Shown here one piece after another: positions 47,301 through 56,936 of a DNA stretch of 64,000 bases. Position 1 is the first letter of the stretch, and every line of letters begins with the position of its first letter. The stretch spans positions 372,001 through 436,000 of the forward strand of contig JADJCU010000001.1 in NCBI GenBank assembly GCA_016703065.1, written 5' to 3'. Both the position numbers and the translations under genes were made by a program. Source of the DNA: a bacterium (GTDB taxonomy: Bacteria; Electryoneota; RPQS01). A model generated the notes under the pieces. That model was not told the origin of the DNA, made no database searches, and saw only the letters and a list, made by a program, of their open reading frames with translations.

Positions 47301-47686
47301 CATGCAGCGTAGATTGTCCTGCGAAGCTGGTGTGCTTCTTTGACGCCAAGGAGTTTGGAACGATGCTGGACTATTTGATTGCTAACTCGATTGAGGCGAT
47401 GTCCGGTTCGATGCAGCGCGAAGTACGCCTGCTGGTCATTAAGACGGCGCCGAAGATTGAGCTCTTGCTGCAGGACACGGGTCGGGGGATTTCGAAAGAG
47501 GCGCACGGAATGGTATTCAAGCGAAACTTCTCAAGCAAGACGAACGGAGTTGGTGGGTTAGGACTCTACAATGCGCGAAAAACAGTGCACCGATATCAGG
47601 GACTAATCAATATTCAAGACTCAGAGCCGGGGCGGGGCACGACGTTTCGGCTGACCTTGCAACCCGCCGGAGAACAAGATGAGTGA
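44360..47686 (+). CDS. sensor histidine kinase with extracytoplasmic propeller and Y_Y_Y domain
   Basis: Starting at ATG 44360 gives 1108 residues. The N-terminus (LLMLCLFACAS) is a signal or lipobox-like segment. Two-component regulator propeller repeats fill about 20-670 (DARGYLWFGTDDGLNRYDG, DLDGNIWIGTQRGGLDRYE), followed by a Y_Y_Y-type sandwich (YEYSLSGVTEQWV). One membrane segment lies at about 781-805. A long coiled-coil region then leads to HATPase_c: N box LIANSIEAM (about 1005), DTGRGI (about 1037) and GVGGLGLYNARK (about 1064). No canonical H-box is visible, and candidate histidines lie in FGHSQ, MAHAGDK and VGHLAQ. The start overlaps no gene; the stop overlaps the regulator gene by 8 bases. 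Confidence 0.87.
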   Translation: MTSLSRGLLMLCLFACASEESLGRAVFDVFGTEQGLSQATVHCILQDARGYLWFGTDDGLNRYDGTRFVQYRSDPADAASLWNNGVWSLAEDLDGNIWIGTQRGGLDRYERATGVFRPMLPDSVRKEISGDAVVCIHVDDANRVWAGTTKSGLLAVDPENLTTRRFTAARDGLPSDRIRSIARDGAGRLLVGTSNGGLFSFVCDSFTITTLHEADHPSTALGNVQSIVVVKDTIWIATLNAGVKRMVRSHTNPEIVENVWSIAELDGKATRSIQLDRKGRLWIATASEGLAEYLIDSAALVWHRQSRSDLSSLPEDNLLCLTIDKSDDLWLGTWSSGAARLRLRETPFQTYEIGGTDSAQQDQRFAVLALAEAAGGEILAGTVGHGVQRLADVNSAERIELLPAALRAATITGLRYFTNDSALIATYQSGVHLYDARAKTLVSLLLPAPLDTLKIASVLAMLYDSKKRWWLGTVNQGLICWDSEADTARLYRRTGAESQRISDDIVYALDEDSQGNVWVGTLDGLDCLAPSGQFFKSFRHDRNDVNTLPNNEIRGIDEGPDGTLWVGTSNGLCAVSKERAHITRFTESAGLANGVIYGLLVDERGNAWVSTNRGISVVRRNSGAIENYFTWDGLPNGEFNQGACLRLKSGELVFGGSQAVVRFRPKDVNARKVPVVVTAVRDYQTNEYLAREPDTGTELVLPHARRHLVIDYAAIEFYGGVQRGYEYSLSGVTEQWVRNVPENSAVFTNLAPGRYRFAVKRDGAADGVTTALDITIRAPWWLRTEALLFWAASGVAAMAFAFTFVQRRERKRAFAKREKELQVALNRHYLLDLLTIFGHSQTSKERLDGMLRNCRRLEDPEDVGALERLRLEAAEFMAHAGDKLDDILERVSAADVPATIAARFTARTQQLEESAQRAAQESARSELSALAPRLQIEIDEFQRSLKQLVGHLAQLYVTDIGEAIERVLASKRAELDAAGVTCSVDCPAKLVCFFDAKEFGTMLDYLIANSIEAMSGSMQREVRLLVIKTAPKIELLLQDTGRGISKEAHGMVFKRNFSSKTNGVGGLGLYNARKTVHRYQGLINIQDSEPGRGTTFRLTLQPAGEQDE

Positions 47687-49070
47687 CGGAGTGCTTCCCC
47701 GGATCCTGGTTGTTGATGATGATCCGAACGCAGTTGCGGACTTCATTGACATGCTCGGTGACAGCGCAGACTGCGCGGGCGTCTACAGTTCTGATGAGGC
47801 GCTTGCGGCTGTCAATTCGACATCATTCGATCTGGTGCTGCTTGACTATCACTTGGGTGATGGCGTTTCGGGCGAGGGTATATTGAAGTACATGCGGGAA
47901 CGCGAGATCGCAACGCCGGTGATTATGATTTCGAAGAACGCGGATTTCCGAACTGTGCGCAAGGCATGGCACGGCGGCGCAGATGATTTCTTGGGCAAAA
48001 CGCCAACGCGCAGTGAACTGCGGGACGCCGTGGAGCGGTGTTTGGACAGGGCGTTGGTCCTGCGGGCGAACGAAGCATTGCGGCGGGACGTTGTGAATCT
48101 GCTTGGCGCGACCGAATCGTGGCTGTTATCGGGCACGAGCGGTGCGATTCAGCATGTAAACCGGGAGATTGTTGCGATCGCACCGACAGAATCGCGGGTA
48201 CTCATCACCGGTGAAACAGGGACGGGCAAGGAGCGTGTGGCGCGCGCGCTGCACGAACTTAGTAATCGCAAAGCGGGGCCGTACGTTGCGGTGAACTGCG
48301 GCGCAATTTCACCAGCGCGCGCGGAGAGTGAGCTGTTTGGACACGTTGCAGGTGCGTTCACCGGTGCGACGCATCACCGGCGCGGCCGGTTTGAGGAGGC
48401 ACAGGGCGGAACGCTGTTTCTCGACGAAGTGGGCGAGATGAGTCTCGACTTGCAGGTGATGCTCTTGCGTGTGCTTGAGGAGCGGGAATTCAGGCGCATG
48501 GGCGGGAACTCGACGATTAAGAGCGACGTGCGGCTGGTCTGCGCAACGAATGCCGAACTTGACGCGAAGCTGCGCGCGGGGTTGTTCCGCAATGACCTCT
48601 TGCAACGCATTCGAGTTGAGACGATTCACGTTCCGCCACTTCGGGAGCGCCGCGAGGACATCTCAGTGCTGGCACTGGAGTTTCTCACTGCGCTGCGGAA
48701 ATCACATTTGAAGAAGGGGCTTGGCATCGCCGACGCCGCACTGCGCGCGCTGCTCGACTATGCATGGCCGGGGAATATTCGTGAGCTGCAGAACTCGCTG
48801 GAGCGCGCGGCGCGGAGCTGTCAGAATGAGCAGATCGACGTGCATGACCTGCCGGCGCGGATGATCGTCGATCCGCGCACGATGAGCTATACTGAAGCTC
48901 GCGATAGGCTACTCGAACGGTTTCACCACGAATACTGGCCGTCGATGTGGAAGATCTGCAATGGGAACAAGACGGAGATGCAACGGATTTCGGGAATTAC
49001 GCGACAGGCGATAGATAAGATCTTGAAAAAATATGGAATTGATCCGGGTGAGAGCGGCACCGGGGACTAA
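47679..49070 (+). CDS. NtrC-family sigma-54-dependent response regulator
   Basis: This 463-residue protein combines three parts. The receiver domain has acidic DDD13-15, phospho-acceptor D56 in LLDYHLGD and K107 in FLGKT. The AAA+ ATPase has Walker A GETGTGKE (178-185), the sigma-54-contacting GAFTGA loop (225-230) and Walker B GTLFLDEVGE. A C-terminal Fis-like HTH lies at about 415-455 (NKTEMQRISGITRQAIDKIL). When phosphorylated it should remodel sigma-54 RNA polymerase at enhancer-linked promoters. Its start lies within the kinase frame, so the two are coupled partners. A sigma-54 promoter lies 171 bases downstream and is the obvious candidate target. Confidence 0.95.
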   Translation: MSDGVLPRILVVDDDPNAVADFIDMLGDSADCAGVYSSDEALAAVNSTSFDLVLLDYHLGDGVSGEGILKYMREREIATPVIMISKNADFRTVRKAWHGGADDFLGKTPTRSELRDAVERCLDRALVLRANEALRRDVVNLLGATESWLLSGTSGAIQHVNREIVAIAPTESRVLITGETGTGKERVARALHELSNRKAGPYVAVNCGAISPARAESELFGHVAGAFTGATHHRRGRFEEAQGGTLFLDEVGEMSLDLQVMLLRVLEEREFRRMGGNSTIKSDVRLVCATNAELDAKLRAGLFRNDLLQRIRVETIHVPPLRERREDISVLALEFLTALRKSHLKKGLGIADAALRALLDYAWPGNIRELQNSLERAARSCQNEQIDVHDLPARMIVDPRTMSYTEARDRLLERFHHEYWPSMWKICNGNKTEMQRISGITRQAIDKILKKYGIDPGESGTGD

Positions 49071-49150
49071 CAGCAGAGGTGTATACTTGAGTTTACTGAC
49101 GTAATCGTCCGATATTGCACGGTTTACGCCGGGCAATCCCGAATAGTGTA

Positions 49151-49194
49151 AACGCCAGTTGTCGATTCAATCAGAGAATCGATATGCTGGCGTT
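49151..49194 (+). terminator. nested inverted repeat: terminator of the two-component operon or regulator-binding site
   Basis: AACGCCAG (49151-49158) pairs with CTGGCGTT (49187-49194), and inside them TCGATTC (49162-49168) pairs with GAATCGA (49176-49182). The T-rich ATTTGTTT that follows suits termination. However, it also lies about 50-90 bases upstream of the sigma-54 promoter, in enhancer range. Copies of GTTTAC at 49091 and 49122 and an inverted GTAAAC at 49148 lie beside it. Confidence 0.6.
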
Positions 49195-49240
49195 ATTTGT
49201 TTCTATCCAAAGTACTTGATAATAAGAAGGGTAACGGGTC

Positions 49241-49256
49241 GGGCACGCAGATTGCC
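49241..49256 (+). promoter_or_regulatory. sigma-54 (RpoN) promoter, -24/-12 type
   Basis: GGGCACG-CAGA-TTGCC matches the consensus TGGCACG-N4-TTGCW in all core positions, including the invariant GG (-25/-24) and GC (-13/-12). Only the first and last bases differ. The predicted start of transcription is near 49267, about 47 bases before the ATG at 49314. It stands directly downstream of a gene for a sigma-54 activator, which makes chance occurrence less likely. Confidence 0.75.
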
Positions 49257-49313
49257 AAAAGGAGTAGTAAGAAAGTACTCGTTTAGTAAATAGTAGACAT
49301 AGGAGAAGTTGCC

Positions 49314-49664
49314 ATGCGACCAACCAATCCTCCATTGCGCACAGTACACGGCCTTTGGGTGAGTTCGCTGCTGTTGCTTTGCCTGTCGAGTGTGGCATTT
49401 GCGGGCGACGTCTGGCAGCAGACACGCGTAAAGCCATTTGAAGATGAGATCGGCGGAACGGCTGTTTGCGAACCGTTACGGGACACTCCGAGGGGCGTCC
49501 CTCAGATCGACCGGGAGGATAGTACGACGGCGGGGGTCGCGCCGACTAAACCTGCGGCACAATCGCGCGGTTCAGCGAGCGCGACCGTCGTGCAACCTAC
49601 TCCTGCCGCGCCATGCTCACCTGTGATTCCCTCCCCTGCGCGCGCGGAGAACTGTGCAGACTGA
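49314..49664 (+). CDS. small secreted protein, unknown function
   Basis: This gene of 116 codons has a good ribosome site (AGGAGA, 49301-49306) and a signal peptide (WVSSLLLLCLSSVAFAG). The mature part, about 85 residues, is rich in Pro, Ala, Thr and Ser and has three cysteines. It looks disordered, and I recognise no family. The sigma-54 promoter at 49241 reads into it, so it is probably the output, or a feedback element, of the upstream kinase and NtrC-type regulator. The low-complexity tail leaves some doubt that the whole frame is translated. Confidence 0.6.
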   Translation: MRPTNPPLRTVHGLWVSSLLLLCLSSVAFAGDVWQQTRVKPFEDEIGGTAVCEPLRDTPRGVPQIDREDSTTAGVAPTKPAAQSRGSASATVVQPTPAAPCSPVIPSPARAENCAD

Positions 49665-49731
49665 GTGACGCGATCTTTCCTGTATACGTCTTTGCCCGAG
49701 TATATTCTCTTATTATCATACTTATCCAGTC

Positions 49732-50025
49732 ATGCTTGAATCACCCATCATTTTTGAGCCCGCGCCGACTGCAACCGTCCGACGCAAACGCGGCCGCATC
49801 CGCCGTGTCAAGCAAGTGGCTCTTCCGCGCTGTGTTTACCCGATCAACTGGCGCGACGCTCATCGGCAGTTCCGCAGGGCGTTTCTATCGAGCGTGCTGG
49901 CCGCGCACGGCGGCAACATTCAGCATTCCGCGCACGCACTGGGGATCGTGCGCCGCACTCTGCAGATTCAAATGCGCGCTGTAGGCCTGTGTGACGGCAT
50001 CTACGAAGACGACTGCGCCGAGTAG
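49732..50025 (+). CDS. stand-alone Fis-type helix-turn-helix protein
   Basis: The 97 residues consist of a basic N-terminal half (VRRKRGRIRRVKQVALPR) and a Fis/HTH_8-like domain at about 45-85 (FRRAFLSSVLAAHGGNIQHS, then AHALGIVRRTLQIQMRAVGL). This matches the DNA-binding C-terminus of NtrC-type activators, but receiver and AAA+ domains are absent. It could bind the same sites as the neighbouring activator, or be a nucleoid-type Fis homologue. No clear Shine-Dalgarno sequence is visible. It lies 67 bases after the small secreted gene, possibly on the same transcript, and ends before a strong terminator. Confidence 0.7.
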   Translation: MLESPIIFEPAPTATVRRKRGRIRRVKQVALPRCVYPINWRDAHRQFRRAFLSSVLAAHGGNIQHSAHALGIVRRTLQIQMRAVGLCDGIYEDDCAE

Positions 50026-50052
50026 GCACTATCAAGGCCCCGTTTTGCAATG

Positions 50053-50083
50053 AGAAAACCCCGCTTCATCAGCGGGGTTTTCT
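50053..50083. terminator. strong bidirectional intrinsic terminator
   Basis: AGAAAACCCCGCT (50053-50065) and AGCGGGGTTTTCT (50071-50083) are perfect 13-base complements around a 5-base loop, with A and T tracts on both sides. It separates the plus-strand Fis-like gene from the convergent efflux operon, which ends at 50113. Confidence 0.92.
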
Positions 50084-50112
50084 GTTGGGAAGCGCATTCA
50101 GCGCGGTCCTCG

Positions 50113-50433
50113 TCAGATGTTTCTGCGCCGTTCTATTGACGTACAGACAGAGTCGCAGACGGAATTCACGACCGGATCGGTGACGTGATAAACGCGGGTT
50201 TGGCGTTCGGTTCGCGATTCAACCAAGGCAGCAGCCTTCAGGATGGACAGATGCTTCGAGACGTTGGCCTGACTGCAGCCAAGCTCGTGCACAAGTTCGT
50301 TGACCGTGCTCTCGCGCTGGCGAAGATGATAGAGTATCCGCAGGCGCACGGGGTCGCCCATCGCCTTGAGCATGACGGCGATGCGCTGCACCGTTTCGGG
50401 TGTCGGCGGTTCAGAGAGTGTGTTCGCAGGCAT
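50113..50433 (-). CDS. ArsR-family transcriptional repressor
   Basis: The 106-residue winged-helix protein has the ArsR core (MLKAMGDPVRLRILYHLRQR), the recognition helix region (ELGCSQANVSKHLSILKAA) and a wing (ESRTERQTRVYHV). Cysteines occur in ELGCSQ and in the C-terminal VCDSVC, plausible metal- or sulfur-sensing ligands, although the classic ELCVCDL motif is absent. It is the last gene of the efflux operon, 9 bases after the PII-like gene. A 9-bp-arm palindrome overlapping the promoter upstream of tolC is a likely autoregulatory operator. The inducer is not known. Confidence 0.88.
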   Translation of the reverse strand: MPANTLSEPPTPETVQRIAVMLKAMGDPVRLRILYHLRQRESTVNELVHELGCSQANVSKHLSILKAAALVESRTERQTRVYHVTDPVVNSVCDSVCTSIERRRNI

Positions 50434-50442
50434 TGGCGGATT

Positions 50443-50733
50443 TCATATTGCGGTAACAACGGGCCAATATACACACGAAATGTGACAGTCGCACACCCGC
50501 GTATAGTCGCGCAGAATTTCAACGATACGGGTTCGCAACTCGGTGTCGACCACCGACATGAGGATGACGGAGGTCTTGGGGTGCACTGCGCTGCCCATGC
50601 GCGCGCCGCTGGTACCCAAGCCGTGCGCATCGGTAATCTCGGTGAAACCCGGGACGCCCTGTTTCGTCAGAACGAGTTCAATCTCTTCGCGCAATTCCGC
50701 CTTGGCGAATACAACAAGCATTTCCATGTTCAT
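50443..50733 (-). CDS. PII-like small signalling protein associated with RND efflux
   Basis: The 96 residues have a ferredoxin-like beta-alpha-beta pattern (MEMLVVFAKAELREEIELVL, then KTSVILMSVVDTELRTRIVE) that resembles PII/DUF3240-type proteins. Such proteins are found next to CusA/CzcA-type pumps in other bacteria. The conserved uridylylation loop of true GlnB/GlnK is not present, so a nitrogen role is unlikely. It lies between the DUF2892 gene (2-base gap) and arsR. A regulatory or metal-binding role in efflux is inferred from context only. Confidence 0.6.
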   Translation of the reverse strand: MNMEMLVVFAKAELREEIELVLTKQGVPGFTEITDAHGLGTSGARMGSAVHPKTSVILMSVVDTELRTRIVEILRDYTRVCDCHISCVYWPVVTAI

Positions 50734-50735
50734 CC

Positions 50736-50924
50736 CTACCCTTTCAGGCCAAGCTTACGGAAGATTGAAATGGCTGGACACCATTTGCTGAATGACGATT
50801 GAATCAGATTCAAGGCTACAAAGACGGTCAGGAGCAATCCCCAGGGGCTGACCCAGATCACCAGCGCAACGCTGAGCAGAATCATGATTCCGGCGAGCAG
50901 TCGTACGGCTTCTTCCACACGCAT
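50736..50924 (-). CDS. DUF2892 (YgaP-type) small membrane protein
   Basis: The 62 residues match the DUF2892 pattern: RVEEAVRLLAGIMILLSVAL, a second membrane helix through SPWGLLLTVFVALNLIQSSF, then the conserved cysteine in SKWCPAISIFRKLG. In YgaP this segment anchors a rhodanese domain, and stand-alone copies often sit near ArsR-type sulfur or metal regulators. Here it follows the RND gene by 25 bases and precedes the PII-like gene. Its precise role is unknown; the cysteine suggests a link to thiol or metal chemistry. Confidence 0.8.
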   Translation of the reverse strand: MRVEEAVRLLAGIMILLSVALVIWVSPWGLLLTVFVALNLIQSSFSKWCPAISIFRKLGLKG

Positions 50925-50949
50925 ATTGTGTCTCCTTGCGGATTTTGTT

Positions 50950-54257
<3,308 letters not shown>

Positions 54258-54261
<4 letters not shown>

Positions 54262-54680
54262 CCGTTGGACCTCTCAATGCGCGTGCCTTCGGCGATCAGG
54301 CCGGTGCGGTCGAGCACGACCACGTCACCGGATTTCAGACCGGAGAGAATTTCGACTTCATCGCCACGGTTTCGGCCAACAGTTACTGCGCGTGTTCGCG
54401 CCACGCCATTTTCATCCACGATACTTGCGATCTGCAATCCGCCCGACGTGAAGACGGCTGACTTTGGCGCAAGCAGTGCGGGAGCAAGTTCACCGGGAAG
54501 CTCGGCGATAGCAGTGTGACCGGCAGCCAGCGAATCGGCGTCATTAAGACGAGCACGAACGAGCACGGAATGAGTCATCGGATCAGCGGAGGGCGAGAGT
54601 TCCGTGATGTTCGCAGTCACTTGGCGACCGGCATCGTTCAGTGTGCAATAGATTTCTGCGCCGAGTTGAAGCGCGCGCCG
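54258..54680 (-). CDS. C-terminal segment of frameshifted RND periplasmic adaptor
   Basis: In this frame the adaptor's beta-barrel and membrane-proximal domains continue: LQLGAEIYCTLNDAGRQVTA, then HSVLVRARLNDADSLAAGHT, and a final domain with AVTVGRNRGDEVEILSGLKS. Upstream of about 54680 the same frame gives unrelated arginine- and cysteine-rich sequence, which marks the junction. It lacks its own start and ribosome site at the junction. One extra base in the GC-rich run at 54671-54681 would explain the break. Confidence 0.8.
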
Positions 54681-55329
54681 CATCGCCGGCGCGCACAGTA
54701 AAGCGCAGGTCTCGACCGGCGGAAGTTTGCACGCGAATGAGCGGGCGGCCCGGCGCCACCAGATCACCGACGTTGACAAATTTCTCAACGACGATTCCGT
54801 CAAAGGGAGCGCGCACATGGCTATCACCGGCGACGGCTCCGGCCGCGTCGACCGCGCCTTGCGCTTGCTTTACTGCGCCTTCGGCACTTTCAAACTGCAT
54901 TCGGGCCAGATCGAGTTCCAGTTGCGAGCAGGCCTGCGATGCGTAGAGAGCGTCGAAGCGGCGGAGGTTTGTTTCAGCGAGCGTCCGCGCCGCTTGCGCC
55001 TGCGCCAAAGCGCCTTTGGCCTGCGCGAGCATGCCGTTGTTCATGCGCTCTTCAATCTCGAGCAGCACGTCGCCTTTCTTAACGCGGTCACCGAGTTTGG
55101 CATTTTCACGGACGACCGGACCGGTAGCGCGACTCGACAGGACGGCGTCGTCCTGTGCGTGAATCGTGCCGCGCACTGAGATCAGCTGCGGTACGTCACG
55201 AGACGAGAGGGTCGCGGTGCGAGCTTTCAGTGTCGCCGAAGCAGCGGGTACCAACTTTGCGTCGTGCGAGCAGCCGATAGCGAAGGCCGCAAACAGAACA
55301 GCGAGAACAATTGATAGTGAGATCTTCAT
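54671..55329 (-). CDS. N-terminal segment of frameshifted RND periplasmic adaptor (HlyD/AcrA family lipoprotein)
   Basis: The segment starts with a lipoprotein signal (LAVLFAAFAIGC) and continues with the barrel-sandwich lipoyl half (VRGTIHAQDDAVLSSRATG, KLGDRVKKGDVLLEIE). A coiled-coil hairpin (MLAQAKGALAQAQAARTLAE) and the second lipoyl half (VRAPFDGIVVEKFVNVGDLV) follow. It stays in adaptor-like sequence to GRDLRFTVRAGDAAR, then the frame degenerates and stops at 54583. Removing one base joins it to the next segment, giving a normal 356-residue adaptor. The product would bridge the RND pump and TolC. It starts two bases after the tolC stop. Confidence 0.88.
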
Positions 55330-55331
55330 GT

Positions 55332-55928
55332 TTATTTGCCCAGGATTGTGTTGCCAGTGACGAGTCGCATACGATAACCGGCGAGCAACAGATCATAGCG
55401 CGCGGTTAACTCGCGTACTTCAAGTTCGCGCAAGGCTGTTTGCGCATCCAACAGATCGGTCATTTTGGCTATGCCCTGCGCGTAGCGGGCTTCGGTGACG
55501 CGGAGGTTTTCGCGGCCCGCTGTCAGCGCCGTTTGCGCGGCATCGATGCGGAGCCTGGCAGAGGCATGCTCCGCAATAGCTTGACGGACTTCGAGTGCGA
55601 TGCCTTCTTCAAAGCGGCGAACGTCGGCTTCGCCAGCGCGAGCATCAAGCGCGGCTTTCTGCAAGGCGTGATGATCGGCACCGCCGTGAAAGATGTTTAG
55701 TTTGGCTTGAGCCATTACTGCCCATGAACTTCCGTTGTCGCCGAGAAACTGGTCATCATACCAATCGTAGCGACCAACGACGCCGATTTGCGGCATGAAT
55801 GATGAGCGGGCCACGGTCTTTTCGAGACGACCGGCGCGGAGTTTAGCGCGCGCGGCAAGCAGGTCGGGACGCGAGACCGCAGCGGCCGAAAGCGCATCCA
55901 TCAAAGCAACGGGGATGTCTCCAACTGG
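55332..55928 (-). CDS. C-terminal segment of frameshifted TolC-family outer-membrane efflux protein
   Basis: This frame holds the second half of an outer-membrane efflux protein: MDALSAAAVSRPDLLAARAK, SFMPQIGVVGRYDW, ALEVRQAIAEHASARLRIDA and AEARYAQGIAKMTDLLDAQT-like helix-turn features (TEARYAQGIAKMTDLLDAQT). It ends with YDLLLAGYRMRLVTGNTILG. The helical and strand pattern matches the second OEP repeat of TolC-type channels. The frame joins the first segment if one base is dropped near 55925, giving 444 residues, a typical family length. Confidence 0.85.
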   Translation of the reverse strand, partial: PVGDIPVALMDALSAAAVSRPDLLAARAKLRAGRLEKTVARSSFMPQIGVVGRYDWYDDQFLGDNGSSWAVMAQAKLNIFHGGADHHALQKAALDARAGEADVRRFEEGIALEVRQAIAEHASARLRIDAAQTALTAGRENLRVTEARYAQGIAKMTDLLDAQTALRELEVRELTARYDLLLAGYRMRLVTGNTILGK

Positions 55929-56667
55929 TGGACAGCTCGGCAAGATCTATCGGCGTGTCCTGCGGCTGACCCACGTGGAAGTTCAAGGCCGCCTGCGCGA
56001 GCTGCTCCTGTTCATCGGCGCGGGTCTTGTATTCGCGCATTTCGGCGACGAACACCTGCGCGCGCAGGATATCATTCGGTGCGAGCATTCCCTGCTTGAA
56101 GTAGTCGTCGGCGTGCTGTTCGTGCGCTTGCGCAGTTGCCAGCGTGCGCGTCATCAGGTCACGGAACTCGCGGGCCTTGCTCAGGTTGAGCCACGAGGTC
56201 GCGGTTTCAAAGGCGACAACTTCACGAACGCGGTGCTCATCATATTGCGCGGCGCGGGCCATGTTGCGCGCTTGAAGCGTGCGGCCATGCAGCATTCCGC
56301 CCGTAAAGAGTGGAAGCGTCGCTTCGGCACGCGTCATATATGTGTTGAGCAGGTCGGGGTTGTTCGGGTCATTCGCAGGATTACCAAATTCGGCCATGCT
56401 GAAGCGCTCCTGATTCATCTGAAAGGCGAAAGCTTCGGCCGGATTGTTGGTACGAATGAAGGTCTCCGAGACATCAACCGAGGGCAAACGATAGCCGATT
56501 GCCTGTCTGGCTTGTGCACGCGCGGAGCGTGTGCGGGCTTCAGCCGCTTGAAGTTGCGGATGCCGCCGAATTGACTGTTCAATGGCCTGTTCGAGGGTGA
56601 GGCCATCTTGCGCCCACACGAGTGTGGGGAGCAGGAGCAGGAAGAGAAGGAATCTGGTCTGTGTCAT
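55922..56667 (-). CDS. N-terminal segment of frameshifted TolC-family outer-membrane efflux protein
   Basis: The segment begins with a signal peptide (MTQTRFLLFLLLLPTLVWAQ), followed by LTLEQAIEQSIRRHPQLQAA, the signature start of outer-membrane efflux proteins, and the first helical hairpin (EVVAFETATSWLNLSKAREF). It reaches PIDLAELSTS before the frame turns to unrelated sequence and stops at 55843. It is the first gene of the efflux operon: the promoter and palindromic operator lie 16-60 bases before its ATG. The intact protein would form the outer-membrane tunnel for the RND pump. Confidence 0.88.
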
Positions 56668-56682
56668 AATCAGTATGTGGTC

Positions 56683-56702
56683 ATATAACTATGTAGTAAT
56701 AT
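56683..56702 (-). promoter_or_regulatory. palindromic operator candidate overlapping the efflux promoter
   Basis: The sequence ATATAACTA-TG-TAGTAATAT has 9-base arms with one mismatch. It overlaps the -10 element and the expected transcription start of the efflux operon. AT-rich palindromes of this size in this position are typical ArsR-family operators, and an ArsR gene ends this operon. Binding would block polymerase. Confidence 0.7.
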
Positions 56703-56726
56703 AATCAACGCAGGAGTGTTTGTCAA
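56698..56726 (-). promoter_or_regulatory. sigma-70-type promoter of the efflux operon
   Basis: On the minus strand TTGACA (56721-56726) is followed after exactly 17 bases by TATATT (56698-56703). The -35 is perfect and the -10 has one difference from TATAAT. It reads into tolC, whose ATG is at 56667. Confidence 0.8.
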
Positions 56727-56848
56727 GTTCCCGGGTCGGAACGACATAGTCTGTAAATATATTATTTTAAGTGCCTTATATTCGTTATCAGGACTTTGTC
56801 CGAGACAGGAGGAGAGGACGTGGGCTGGGCCAAGGGTGAGTCCTGATG

Positions 56849-56881
56849 CGAAAAGCCCTCCCGAAGGGGGAGGGCTTTTCG
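56849..56881. terminator. intrinsic terminator of the LVIVD/LamG gene
   Basis: CGAAAAGCCCTCCC (56849-56862) and GGGAGGGCTTTTCG (56868-56881) are perfect 14-base complements around a 5-base loop. It lies about 55 bases beyond the end of the minus-strand gene at 56937 and isolates it from the efflux promoter. Confidence 0.9.
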
Positions 56882-56936
56882 GCAAGCAAGGCAGGATAAG
56901 AAGCCTGCCGCCGCGGAGCAAGGACAGACAAGATTG

